Positions 1 to 5,706 of a DNA stretch of 18,656 nucleotides are shown here, in pieces. The DNA comes from Lachnoclostridium sp. GTDB lineage: Bacteria > Bacillota > Clostridia > Lachnospirales > Lachnospiraceae. The notes beneath the pieces were generated by a model. The model was not told the origin of the DNA. It made no database searches and saw nothing but the letters and a program-made list of their open reading frames with translations. The translations under genes and the position numbers were made by a program. Where the stretch lies: positions 1 to 18,656 of the forward strand of contig DMCD01000272.1 of NCBI GenBank assembly GCA_003445895.1, in the 5' to 3' direction. Each line of letters starts with the position of its first letter. Within the stretch, counting starts at the first letter, position 1.

Positions 1-151
1 CCTGTGCCATGGAGCGGATTCCGCCCAGGCGGCAGAAGCCGGAAAGAGCGATGACAAGAAAAAGCATAATAACCAGATGCCGGATAAGGCGGCCGGTTCT
101 CTTCCCGCCTGCGGCTCTTCTTCTGCACTTTTTACTCGGATATGCTCTCAT
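1..151 (-). CDS. Partial N-terminus of a membrane-anchored protein divergent from lexA (YneA-like, probable)
   Basis: The first 50 codons of a leftward gene are visible; the rest lies outside the window. It opens with ATG at 151, preceded by a good SD (GGAGGG, 8 nt spacing). The N-terminus is very basic (KKCRRR, GKRTGR), followed by one hydrophobic segment at about residues 26-40 (LVIMLFLVIALSGF), which reads as a signal anchor with a cytosolic positive start. No extracellular domain is visible. In Bacillota the gene divergent from lexA is commonly an SOS-induced, membrane-anchored, LysM-containing cell-division inhibitor (YneA type); position, anchor and the LexA boxes in front all fit. The reading frame, start and anchor are seen; the function is inferred from context. 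Another small LexA-regulated membrane protein remains possible. Confidence 0.6.
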   Translation of the reverse strand, partial: MRAYPSKKCRRRAAGGKRTGRLIRHLVIMLFLVIALSGFCRLGGIRSMAQ

Positions 152-168
152 GACTCTTCCCTCCGTTC

Positions 169-182
169 CAAACATCTGTTCT
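169..182. promoter_or_regulatory. Degenerate LexA (SOS) box, 5' UTR of the divergent gene
   Basis: The sequence CAAACATCTGTTCT matches the Firmicutes LexA consensus CGAACNNNNGTTYG at all but two positions, and shares the central ATCT with the neighbouring box. It lies about 2 nt past the predicted start point of the leftward gene, so a bound LexA could act as a second roadblock there. Spacing to the next box is 33 bp centre to centre, about three helical turns. Weaker evidence than for the other two boxes. Confidence 0.5.
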
Positions 183-190
183 GTATTGCA

Positions 191-219
191 ATTATACAAT
201 TCGAACATCTGTTTGTCAA
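191..219 (-). promoter_or_regulatory. Sigma-A promoter of the divergent SOS gene
   Basis: On the minus strand a perfect -35 TTGACA (219-214) and a perfect -10 TATAAT (196-191) are separated by 17 bp. The start point should be near 184, giving a leader of about 33 nt before the ATG at 151. A consensus promoter with a consensus LexA box in its spacer suggests tight repression and strong output once LexA is cleaved. Confidence 0.85.
202..215. promoter_or_regulatory. LexA (SOS) box inside the promoter of the divergent gene
   Basis: CGAACATCTGTTTG fits the Firmicutes consensus CGAACNNNNGTTYG exactly. It lies between the -10 and -35 of the leftward promoter and covers part of that -35, so LexA binding here should block RNA polymerase. 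It is 25 bp centre to centre from the lexA-proximal box. Confidence 0.88.
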
Positions 220-226
220 TAAAAAT

Positions 227-240
227 CGAACAAAGGTTTG
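227..240. promoter_or_regulatory. LexA (SOS) box overlapping the lexA -35
   Basis: CGAACAAAGGTTTG fits CGAACNNNNGTTYG exactly. Its last three bases are the first three of the predicted lexA -35 element, the expected arrangement for LexA autorepression. Confidence 0.88.
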
Positions 241-266
241 CTATTTTTTCCCTACTGTGATAGAAT
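238..266 (+). promoter_or_regulatory. Sigma-A promoter of lexA
   Basis: -35 TTGCTA (238-243) and -10 TAGAAT (261-266) with a 17-bp spacer, moderately close to consensus. The start would fall near 273, giving a leader of about 80 nt. A short inverted repeat (ACGAAG 292-297 with CTTCGT 311-316) sits in that leader. Confidence 0.65.
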
Positions 267-352
267 AGCATCAGAGCATTGGAAACTTATCACGAAGCGG
301 CCATTTCGCCCTTCGTTTGAACTCAGATTATCAGGAAAGCGGGGATAACAAG

Positions 353-973
353 ATGGCCCGAAGCACAAAGGCAAGTGAGAAGCAGAAACGAATTCTGGAA
401 TATATCAAGGAGTGTCTCCTGAGCAGAGGATATCCGCCCACCGTTCGGGAGATCTGCGAGGAAGTGGGACTCAAATCCACCTCCTCCGTCCATGCACATC
501 TGGAGCAGCTGGAGGCCAGCGGCCTGATTCGCCGTGACCCCACCAAGCCCCGTGCGATTGAGATTGTGGACGATGATTTCAATCTCAGCCGCCGAGAGGT
601 TGTGAATGTACCTCTCATCGGAACCGTTGCCGCCGGCGCGCCGATCCTCGCGGAGGAGAATATCGAGAACTATTTCCCTATCCCCGCAGAGATGCTCCCG
701 AACAAGCAGACCTTCATGCTGAAGGTGAAGGGCGACAGTATGATCGACGTGGGCATCTACAACGGAGACCGTGTTATTGTCGAACAGGCAGAGACCGCCG
801 CAAACGGGGAGATCGTTGTTGCTCTCGTTGATGATTCCGCCACGGTGAAGCGCTTCTTCAAAGAAAAGGGCCATTACCGTCTTCAGCCGGAGAATCCGGA
901 CATGGATCCCATCATTGTCGATCATGTACAGATTCTGGGCAAGGTTATCGGCCTGCTCCGCCTGATGAAGTAA
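353..973 (+). CDS. lexA: LexA, SOS transcriptional repressor and self-cleaving protease
   Basis: A 206-aa LexA of normal length. It binds SOS boxes as a dimer and, when RecA filaments form on single-stranded DNA, cuts itself and releases the SOS genes. Residues about 1-70 are the winged helix-turn-helix DNA-binding domain (PPTVREI, SSVHAHL). The scissile Ala94-Gly95 bond is in VAAGAP. The S24 peptidase domain carries nucleophile Ser129 (KGDSM) and general base Lys166 (ATVKRF). The ATG at 353 matches the family's MARS-type start; an in-frame TTG at 317 would add 12 unconserved residues. The SD is weak (GGGGA, about 9 nt upstream), which with the LexA box over the promoter suggests modest, autoregulated expression. 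It is the only complete rightward gene in the window. Confidence 0.97.
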   Translation: MARSTKASEKQKRILEYIKECLLSRGYPPTVREICEEVGLKSTSSVHAHLEQLEASGLIRRDPTKPRAIEIVDDDFNLSRREVVNVPLIGTVAAGAPILAEENIENYFPIPAEMLPNKQTFMLKVKGDSMIDVGIYNGDRVIVEQAETAANGEIVVALVDDSATVKRFFKEKGHYRLQPENPDMDPIIVDHVQILGKVIGLLRLMK

Positions 974-1011
974 GAGATACATTTACCGCCGAATCCTATA
1001 TCCTGTTATAT

Positions 1012-1167
1012 GAGGAAGGAATCCGTACGGATTCCCTTGAAGTCGCTCAAAGCCGCGACGGGCTCCCCCGACCGAAGGCCGGGGGCAGAGAGGAAGGAAT
1101 CCGTACGGATTCCCTTGAAGTCGCTCAAAGCCGCGACGGGCTCCCCCGACCGAAGGCCGAGGGCAGA
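1012..1167. repeat. Two tandem copies of a 78-bp structured intergenic element
   Basis: Units 1012-1089 and 1090-1167 abut directly and differ at one base (the GGGGGC near the end is GAGGGC in copy 2). Each unit can form three stem-loops in a row: a perfect 18-bp palindrome GGAATCCGTACGGATTCC (1018-1035 and 1096-1113); GTCGC/GCGAC (1042-1046 with 1055-1059 in copy 1); and CCCCCG/CGGGGG (1065-1070 with 1080-1085 in copy 1) closing over an inner CC-GAA-GG. The substitution in copy 2 breaks one pair of the last stem. The stretch can be read as an open frame of 66 codons, but it has no SD and its peptide simply repeats. It resembles REP/MITE-type dispersed elements. No other copy occurs in this window. 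Confidence 0.85.
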
Positions 1168-1173
1168 ACAGAA

Positions 1174-1224
1174 AACCGCTGTCACATCCTCCGAATATCC
1201 GGGGACATGACAGCGGTTCTTTTA
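1174..1224. terminator. Bidirectional intrinsic terminator between lexA and rsfS
   Basis: An 11-bp perfect stem (AACCGCTGTCA at 1174-1184, TGACAGCGGTT at 1208-1218) closes a 23-nt loop that holds a second short GC-rich stem. On the plus strand it is followed by CTTTTAT; on the minus strand by TTCTG after GGTT, a poorer T-tract. It sits between converging lexA and the leftward rsfS operon and probably ends both, though it is about 200 nt past the lexA stop. Confidence 0.8.
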
Positions 1225-1260
1225 TCTGTTATTTTCTGTTATTCTATCTATTCCTGCAGT

Positions 1261-1626
1261 CTACAGCTCCGCAGTATCTTCGATGACTTTTCCGTCACGC
1301 CAGATGCGCTCCAGATCATAGAAGAGACGGTCTTCTTCCGAGAAGATGTGAATGATGATATCGCCGTAATCCAGCAGAATCCATCCGGCAGACTGGTAGC
1401 CTTCCGTCTTATGCTCCGGCCGGCCGGCCTTCTCCATATACTCCTCTACATTGTCCGCCAGTGCCTGAACCTGACTGACATTTGCACCATCCGCGATGAT
1501 AAAGTAGTCTGCGACAACTGAGACATCATGAATATCAATAATGCGGATATTTCCGCCCTTCTTGTCCTTCAGTGCCTCCACGGCTGCTTTTACGAGTTCC
1601 TTCGTCCTGGTGTTTTCTTCTGCCAT
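1261..1626 (-). CDS. rsfS: RsfS, ribosomal silencing factor
   Basis: A 121-aa protein of the RsfS/Iojap (DUF143) family. RsfS binds L14 on the free 50S subunit and blocks joining with 30S, reducing translation in slow growth. Family signatures are visible: ADYFIIADG, SAGWILLDYGDIIIHIF, and RLFYDLERIW. I chose the ATG at 1626 (MAEENTRTKEL) because it gives the normal family length and lies just after AGGAG/AGAGG sequences; an in-frame ATG at 1677 would add 17 unconserved residues and has no SD. It overlaps the end of yqeK by 37 nt, so translation may be coupled. It is the last gene of the rplU-to-rsfS operon and ends about 40 nt before the terminator. Confidence 0.95.
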   Translation of the reverse strand: MAEENTRTKELVKAAVEALKDKKGGNIRIIDIHDVSVVADYFIIADGANVSQVQALADNVEEYMEKAGRPEHKTEGYQSAGWILLDYGDIIIHIFSEEDRLFYDLERIWRDGKVIEDTAEL

Positions 1627-2339
1627 CTGCCTCTTTTTGCTCCTTTCCCACGATACGTCTGGGGTTTCTCTGAACATTCCGCAGGACCAGCTGTTTCAGC
1701 TGTCCCGCTCTGTTCTTTCATTATATCATCTGTTTCGGATAATTGCGACTGCAAAGATGAATTATTGTTTCTTCTTTTCAGATAATATTCATAGGTTTCC
1801 CGGGAAGCAGGGTCAATTACACTGCCCTTTTTCTCCAGATACCGGAGAATCCCTTCGCATATTCTGAAAAATGTCTCATCCAGGTCGATAAAGGCCAGCT
1901 TCCGGTACTCCTCCAGACCTTCCATGCCGGAGCGCCCCGGTTCGATATAATCCGAAACGTACACAATCTTATCCAGGAGAGACATATCCGGCTTTCCCGT
2001 CGTGTGAACGGCAATCGCGGACAGAATCTCCGGGTCCGATACCCCGTATTTCTGTTCGGCCAGAAACGCACCCAGCTTCGCATGGATGACGGCGGGGGCA
2101 GCCAGCTCCCCTTCGGTCAGGGCTATCCCGCGCTTCTCGCACTGCTCGATGGTTTCCTCATTGGTCCACCGTTTTGCACAGTCGTGAAGAAGGCCTGCCA
2201 GCTCTGCCTTTTCCAGATCACATCCCCAGCGCATGGCCAGCGCCACAGAGGTATAGCAGACGCCGAGAGTGTGCTCATAGCGGGACGGCTTAAGCTTCTT
2301 TTTCAGTTTTTCACGAATTTCCACATGCTCCGGTCGCAT
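1590..2339 (-). CDS. yqeK: YqeK, HD-domain Ap4A hydrolase (symmetrical)
   Basis: A 249-aa HD-superfamily protein. YqeK proteins split diadenosine tetraphosphate into two ADP and so limit this stress alarmone. The metal-binding set is visible: His23, His52-Asp53 (LLHDCAK), His86, His112 (VHTTG) and Asp130 (YVSDYIEPGR). Start ATG at 2339 has SD GGGAGG; an upstream in-frame start would add 30 residues unlike the family. The catalytic domain ends near residue 190; a further 59 residues, first Asn/Ser/Gln-rich and then Lys/Arg-rich, exceed the usual family length (about 190-200 aa) and run 37 nt into rsfS. nadD lies 19 nt upstream, a common pairing linking nucleotide cofactor synthesis and dinucleotide cleanup. 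Confidence 0.95.
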   Translation of the reverse strand: MRPEHVEIREKLKKKLKPSRYEHTLGVCYTSVALAMRWGCDLEKAELAGLLHDCAKRWTNEETIEQCEKRGIALTEGELAAPAVIHAKLGAFLAEQKYGVSDPEILSAIAVHTTGKPDMSLLDKIVYVSDYIEPGRSGMEGLEEYRKLAFIDLDETFFRICEGILRYLEKKGSVIDPASRETYEYYLKRRNNNSSLQSQLSETDDIMKEQSGTAETAGPAECSEKPQTYRGKGAKRGRWQKKTPGRRNS

Positions 2340-2358
2340 GGCACTTCCTCCCTGACAC

Positions 2359-2985
2359 TTATTCTTCCGTATACAGCTTCCGGTCCCGGATGATGTCGAT
2401 GACACCTCCGGGCAGAACGTCCGAGACATCCTTTCCTTCCCGCAGTCTTCCGCGGATGTCGGCCGAGGAGATATCCATCTCCCGGCAGTGAAGGATATCG
2501 ATGCGGGCCCCGTATTTCTTCTCCAGCTGACGGATAAGAGGCGTCAGCTCGTCCGTCTCCGGTCCCAGGGTTTCCTCATCTTCCCGCTGGGCTGCGAGGA
2601 ACGGAATCTCCTTCAGGACGTACTCCGGGTGATACCAGGTTTCGATATGACGGACCGAATCCTCCCCAACGATAAAATAGAATTCCGTATCGGGGTAATC
2701 CTGCTTCAGCAGCCGTACGGTATCGGCGGTATAGGTATTATCACTTTCCCGCCGGAGTTCATAGTCGGAACAGACAAAATAGGGAAAGGGCGCAATCGCC
2801 GCCTCAACCATGGCGACCCGGTCCTCTGCCGAGGTAATCCGGTGGTCATGCTTGTGCGGAGGTATCCGCGACGGCATAAACCAGATGCAGTCCAGCCCGT
2901 ACTCCCGGTACGCCTGCTCTGCGATATTGAGATGGCCCAGATGGATGGGGTCAAAGGTTCCTCCCATTATGCCGATTCGTTTCAT
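2359..2985 (-). CDS. nadD: NadD, nicotinate-nucleotide adenylyltransferase
   Basis: A 208-aa cytosolic enzyme joining nicotinate mononucleotide and ATP to deaminated NAD, the shared last-but-one step of NAD synthesis. The nucleotidyltransferase fold begins with GGTFDPIHLGH (residues 8-18, with the T/HxGH ATP-binding histidines His15 and His18), and the second signature ISSADIR is at 172-178. Length is normal. The ATG at 2985 follows GGAGA with good spacing. The yhbY stop is 1 nt upstream and yqeK begins 19 nt downstream, so it is central in the operon. CoaD (13038-13526) is a paralogous fold but lacks the NadD signatures. Confidence 0.97.
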   Translation of the reverse strand: MKRIGIMGGTFDPIHLGHLNIAEQAYREYGLDCIWFMPSRIPPHKHDHRITSAEDRVAMVEAAIAPFPYFVCSDYELRRESDNTYTADTVRLLKQDYPDTEFYFIVGEDSVRHIETWYHPEYVLKEIPFLAAQREDEETLGPETDELTPLIRQLEKKYGARIDILHCREMDISSADIRGRLREGKDVSDVLPGGVIDIIRDRKLYTEE

Positions 2986-2986
2986 A

Positions 2987-3286
2987 TCACTTCTCCGGCA
3001 GAATAATCTTCCGCTTCTTTTCTTCCTTTGCCGGACGGTACAGCACGATTTTCCGGCCGATCACCTGCACAACCTGCGAGCGGGTGCGCTCGGCCAGCAT
3101 CTGTGCCAGCTCTCTTCCGTCGTCCGCACAGTTTTTCAGCACATTGATCTTGATCAGTTCTCTTGCCTCCAGGGCTTCGGATACCGCTTCCGTGAATTCC
3201 GGCGTCAGACTGGACTTGCCAATCTGCAGCACCGGCTCCATGGTCATGGCCAGGCCCTTCAGGTATGCTCTCTGCTTACTGTTCAT
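2987..3286 (-). CDS. yhbY: YhbY, CRS1-YhbY-type RNA-binding protein
   Basis: A 99-aa single CRM-domain protein of normal length. YhbY associates with pre-50S particles and is taken to assist large-subunit assembly. Family features: an N-terminal KQRAYLKGLA helix, LQIGKSSLTPEF, the LIKINVLKN strand and the final VVQVIGRKIVLYR; the GxxG-like loop of the family reads IGKS here. Start ATG at 3286 follows AGAGG with 6 nt spacing. It lies 9 nt after obgE and 1 nt before nadD, matching its conserved linkage to the assembly GTPase ObgE in Bacillota. Confidence 0.93.
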   Translation of the reverse strand: MNSKQRAYLKGLAMTMEPVLQIGKSSLTPEFTEAVSEALEARELIKINVLKNCADDGRELAQMLAERTRSQVVQVIGRKIVLYRPAKEEKKRKIILPEK

Positions 3287-3295
3287 CGAATACCT

Positions 3296-4585
3296 CTATT
3301 CTCTGTAATAACTGAATTCATGGCCATACATCCGGACGGTATCGCCTTCCTCGATTCCCTCTTCTTCAAGGCGATCCAGCACGCCGGACTTCTTCAGAAA
3401 CTGCTGGAAGAACTGGAATCCCTTTTCCGACTCCAGATTGGTATAGCCCAGCATCTTGTCGATCTTCGGGCCTTCCACCACAAAGACGCCCTTCGGATCC
3501 CGTTCCACCGTATAGGGAAGATCTTCCACCTGGGGCATGAACTCGTATTCCGACTCATAGACCACCGGCTTCTTCGGGAGCTTCTGCAGGGTTTCCCAGA
3601 CATCCCACAGCAGTTCTTTAATACCCTGTCCCGTGACACCGGAGATGGCAAATACCTTCATTCCCTCCGGCTCAAAGGTTCTGCGGATCCGCTCCACCGG
3701 ATCCTCTTCCCCTTCCTCCGTGATGATGGAGTCAATCTTGTTGGCAGCGATAATCTGGGGCCGGCTCACCAGGTCCACGTTATACTTTTCCAGCTCCTGC
3801 TGGATGGCCCGGATATCCTCCACCGGATCTCTTCCTTCCACCGATGCCGCATCCACCACGTGAATCAGCACGCGGGTCCGCTCGATGTGCTTCAGGAAAT
3901 TAAGGCCGAGGCCTGCGCCTTCCGAGGCACCCTCGATAATGCCGGGGATATCCGCCATGACAAAGCCCTTGCCCTCGCCGAGGTCCACGACGCCCAGATG
4001 AGGAGTCAGGGTGGTAAAATGATAATTTGCAATCTCCGGCTTCGCGTTGGAGACACGGGAAAGCAGGGTGGATTTTCCCACGTTCGGGAATCCCACCAGA
4101 CCCACGTCGGCAATTACCTTGAGCTCCAGCAGCACCGTCAGCTCCTGGGCCGGCTTGCCGGCCTGGGCGTACTGCGGCACCTGCATGGTGGCGGTGGCGT
4201 AATGCATATTGCCCTGTCCGCCGCGGCCTCCGTGAAGCACCACAACCCGCTGATTGTCACCGGACATGTCCACAATCACCTGTCCGGATTCCGCATCCTT
4301 CACGACGGTTCCCTCCGGAACCTTGATGATCATGTCTTCCCCGTCGGCGCCATGGCGCTTTTTCTTTTCGCCGGGCTTTCCGTTGCCCGCCGCATACTTG
4401 CGCATATGACGGAAATCGCCCAGGGTATTCATGCCCTTATCCACCTGGAATATGACATCGCCTCCCCGGCCGCCGTCTCCGCCGTCAGGTCCGCCGGCGG
4501 CAACAAACAATTCTCTGCGGAAACTCACATGACCGTCTCCGCCTCTTCCCGATTTAATAACGATTTTTGCACTGTCGGCAAACAT
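3296..4585 (-). CDS. obgE: ObgE, 50S assembly GTPase
   Basis: A 429-aa Obg GTPase. It binds late pre-50S particles and couples assembly to GTP and (p)ppGpp levels. Domains: glycine-rich Obg fold at about 1-157 (GRGGDGHVSFRRE, GGPDGGDGGRGGD); G domain with P-loop GFPNVGKS at 165-172, the TTL switch I region, G3 DIPG at 212-215 and G4 NKID at 282-285; and a C-terminal OCT domain at about 350-429, which defines the Gram-positive longer form. The ATG at 4585 (MFADSAKIV) has SD AAGAGG at 6 nt; the in-frame start 7 codons earlier would lie upstream of this SD. A 12-bp hairpin 23 nt upstream of the start separates it from rpmA. Essential in most bacteria. Confidence 0.98.
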   Translation of the reverse strand: MFADSAKIVIKSGRGGDGHVSFRRELFVAAGGPDGGDGGRGGDVIFQVDKGMNTLGDFRHMRKYAAGNGKPGEKKKRHGADGEDMIIKVPEGTVVKDAESGQVIVDMSGDNQRVVVLHGGRGGQGNMHYATATMQVPQYAQAGKPAQELTVLLELKVIADVGLVGFPNVGKSTLLSRVSNAKPEIANYHFTTLTPHLGVVDLGEGKGFVMADIPGIIEGASEGAGLGLNFLKHIERTRVLIHVVDAASVEGRDPVEDIRAIQQELEKYNVDLVSRPQIIAANKIDSIITEEGEEDPVERIRRTFEPEGMKVFAISGVTGQGIKELLWDVWETLQKLPKKPVVYESEYEFMPQVEDLPYTVERDPKGVFVVEGPKIDKMLGYTNLESEKGFQFFQQFLKKSGVLDRLEEEGIEEGDTVRMYGHEFSYYRE

Positions 4586-4608
4586 AATATACCTCTTAGA
4601 TCGCAAAG

Positions 4609-4637
4609 GGGCTCCATACGATGAACGTACGGAGCCC
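4609..4637 (-). terminator. Hairpin between rpmA and obgE (probable attenuator)
   Basis: On the minus strand GGGCTCCGTACG (4637-4626) pairs with CGTATGGAGCCC (4620-4609) over a 5-nt loop: 12 bp with a single G-U pair. It is followed by only CTTT, so it is likely a leaky terminator or an mRNA-stabilising end for the rplU-prp-rpmA transcript rather than a full stop, since no promoter is visible between it and obgE. Confidence 0.65.
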
Positions 4638-4659
4638 GAATCATAGCGAGCAGCTCTGA

Positions 4660-4950
4660 TTACTCGTTGATTGCTCTCGGATAAACAGAAACCTGCTTTC
4701 TGTCTCTGCCCAGTCTCTCAAAGCGGACAACGCCGTCTACCATGGCAAATAATGTATCATCTCCGCCGCGGCCTACGTTTACGCCCGGATGGATCTTGGT
4801 TCCGCGCTGTCTGTAAAGCACGTTGCCGGCAAGAACGAACTGACCGTCCGCACGCTTAGCACCAAGTCTCTTGGACTCGGAATCACGGCCGTTCTTTGTG
4901 GAGCCGACACCTTTCTTGTGAGCGAAAAGCTGAAGGTTCATCTTGAACAT
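4660..4950 (-). CDS. rpmA: Ribosomal protein L27 with Prp-cleaved N-terminus
   Basis: A 96-aa L27, the 50S protein whose N-terminal tail reaches the peptidyl-transferase centre. The start [16 protein letters not shown] carries the Firmicutes extension that Prp removes at Phe9-Ala10, exposing AHKKG. The core [17 protein letters not shown] and [16 protein letters not shown] block (here [12 protein letters not shown]) are typical. The start at 4950 has a strong SD (GAGGAGG, 8-9 nt spacing) placed inside the end of prp, only 3 nt after its stop. The internal Met4 would be too far from the SD. Followed by a strong hairpin before obgE. Confidence 0.98.
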   Translation of the reverse strand: MFKMNLQLFAHKKGVGSTKNGRDSESKRLGAKRADGQFVLAGNVLYRQRGTKIHPGVNVGRGGDDTLFAMVDGVVRFERLGRDRKQVSVYPRAINE

Positions 4951-4953
4951 CAG

Positions 4954-5277
4954 TTACACCTCCTCGAATCGTATTCTCATATACTCCTCACCGCAGCTCT
5001 CCTGCACGTCCTGAAGTCCCAGGACAAGAGCGTTCATGAGAAGCGTCGCATCGTGGCTTGCTTTGCCGGGAAAACGGAACCGGAAGAATCCTTCCTCACA
5101 CTCCGCCTCAAAGCGGTCATCTGTGAAATGTTCCACGGAATTGGCCATATTCACCGTCAGTGCAGATACCGCCGCACAGACAATATCTTTGCCGTACTCA
5201 TCGTATCCGGCATGACCGTCCACCGTTATCCCCAGCGTATTACCGTCTGAATCAGTTTCTATTCTGACGTTGATCAT
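4954..5277 (-). CDS. prp: Prp, cysteine protease processing L27
   Basis: A 107-aa Prp (YsxB) protease. It removes the N-terminal extension of L27 in Bacillota and some relatives, a step needed for functional ribosomes. The catalytic pair is visible: His22 in GHAGYDEYGKDIVCAAVSAL and Cys34 in the same block. Length matches the family. It sits between rplU and rpmA, its substrate gene, with gaps of 6 and 3 nt, the conserved arrangement. The L27 encoded next door retains the LQLF-A cleavage motif, so enzyme and substrate are consistent. Confidence 0.96.
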   Translation of the reverse strand: MINVRIETDSDGNTLGITVDGHAGYDEYGKDIVCAAVSALTVNMANSVEHFTDDRFEAECEEGFFRFRFPGKASHDATLLMNALVLGLQDVQESCGEEYMRIRFEEV

Positions 5278-5283
5278 CGGACA

Positions 5284-5595
5284 TTACGCGTTGATCTTCT
5301 CGATCTTCACTTCAGTGAAAAGCTGTCTGTGACCATTCTTCTTATGGTAACCTGTCTTCGGCTTATACTTGTAAACAATTACTTTCTTCGCCTTGCCCTC
5401 TTTTACCACGGTAGCGGTAACGCTTGCCCCGTCAACGACAGGAGTACCGATCTTAAGCTCTGCGTCATTGCTGACAACAAGAACCTGATCGAAGGTTACG
5501 CTCTGGCCGGCGTCTACACCGAGCTTCTCAACTCTGATGACATCGCCCTCGGCAACTTTGTACTGTTTACCACCGGTTGCTATAATCGCATACAT
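5284..5595 (-). CDS. rplU: Ribosomal protein L21
   Basis: A 103-aa L21 of standard length, a 50S protein contacting 23S rRNA. It starts [14 protein letters not shown] and ends with the family's [16 protein letters not shown] segment and a Lys/Glu-rich tail. The ATG at 5595 is preceded by a strong SD (AGGAGG, about 9 nt spacing). First gene of the operon running to rsfS, read from its own promoter and a structured leader of about 75 nt that probably mediates autoregulation. Confidence 0.98.
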   Translation of the reverse strand: MYAIIATGGKQYKVAEGDVIRVEKLGVDAGQSVTFDQVLVVSNDAELKIGTPVVDGASVTATVVKEGKAKKVIVYKYKPKTGYHKKNGHRQLFTEVKIEKINA

Positions 5596-5672
5596 CTGAT
5601 GGCACCTCCTATAATAAATACTCGCCAGCTTCGGCGGCAGGACGCACTTCTAGCCTCGCTGTGCGGCACACC
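5596..5672 (-). ncRNA. L21-type ribosomal leader RNA upstream of rplU
   Basis: The 5' UTR from the predicted start (about 5671) to the rplU ATG is GC-rich and can fold into small stems: TGTG/CACA around 5665-5675, CGCAC/GTGCG enclosing AGCGAGGCTAGAA, and CGCC/GGCG just before the SD. Position and general sequence fit the L21 leader described in Bacillota, thought to bind L21 or another operon protein for feedback. The structure is judged by eye, not by a covariance model. The SD itself is not enclosed in the drawn stems. Confidence 0.55.
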
Positions 5673-5677
5673 TATAT

Positions 5678-5706
5678 AGTTTAACAACTGCTTCCCGAAT
5701 TGTCAA
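5678..5706 (-). promoter_or_regulatory. Sigma-A promoter of the rplU operon, overlapping the RNase gene's stop
   Basis: Minus-strand -35 TTGACA (5706-5701, consensus) and -10 TAAACT (5683-5678) with a 17-bp spacer. The -10 begins at the TAA stop of the upstream RNase E/G gene, so that gene's last eight or so codons double as promoter DNA. Predicted start about 5671. Confidence 0.82.

Noticed and set aside
9..260. 83-codon plus-strand frame ahead of lexA
   Set aside because: It runs through both promoters and the LexA boxes, and overlaps the well-supported minus-strand gene start at 151.
317..352. TTG start for lexA 12 codons upstream
   Set aside because: It would add residues not seen in LexA proteins and has no SD; the ATG at 353 fits the family start.
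323..982. 219-codon minus-strand open frame
   Set aside because: Mirror of lexA. LexA has all catalytic residues; the antisense product has none of any family.
1012..1167. CRISPR-like array
   Set aside because: The two units abut with no spacers and are too long for CRISPR repeats; no cas genes are nearby.
1010..1210. 66-codon frame across the tandem repeat
   Set aside because: The peptide is only the repeat read twice, and there is no SD. It is better explained as a non-coding structured repeat.
2810..4624. 604-codon plus-strand open frame
   Set aside because: Antisense to obgE, yhbY and nadD. No SD and no recognisable domain; it arises from GC-rich codon use in real genes opposite it.
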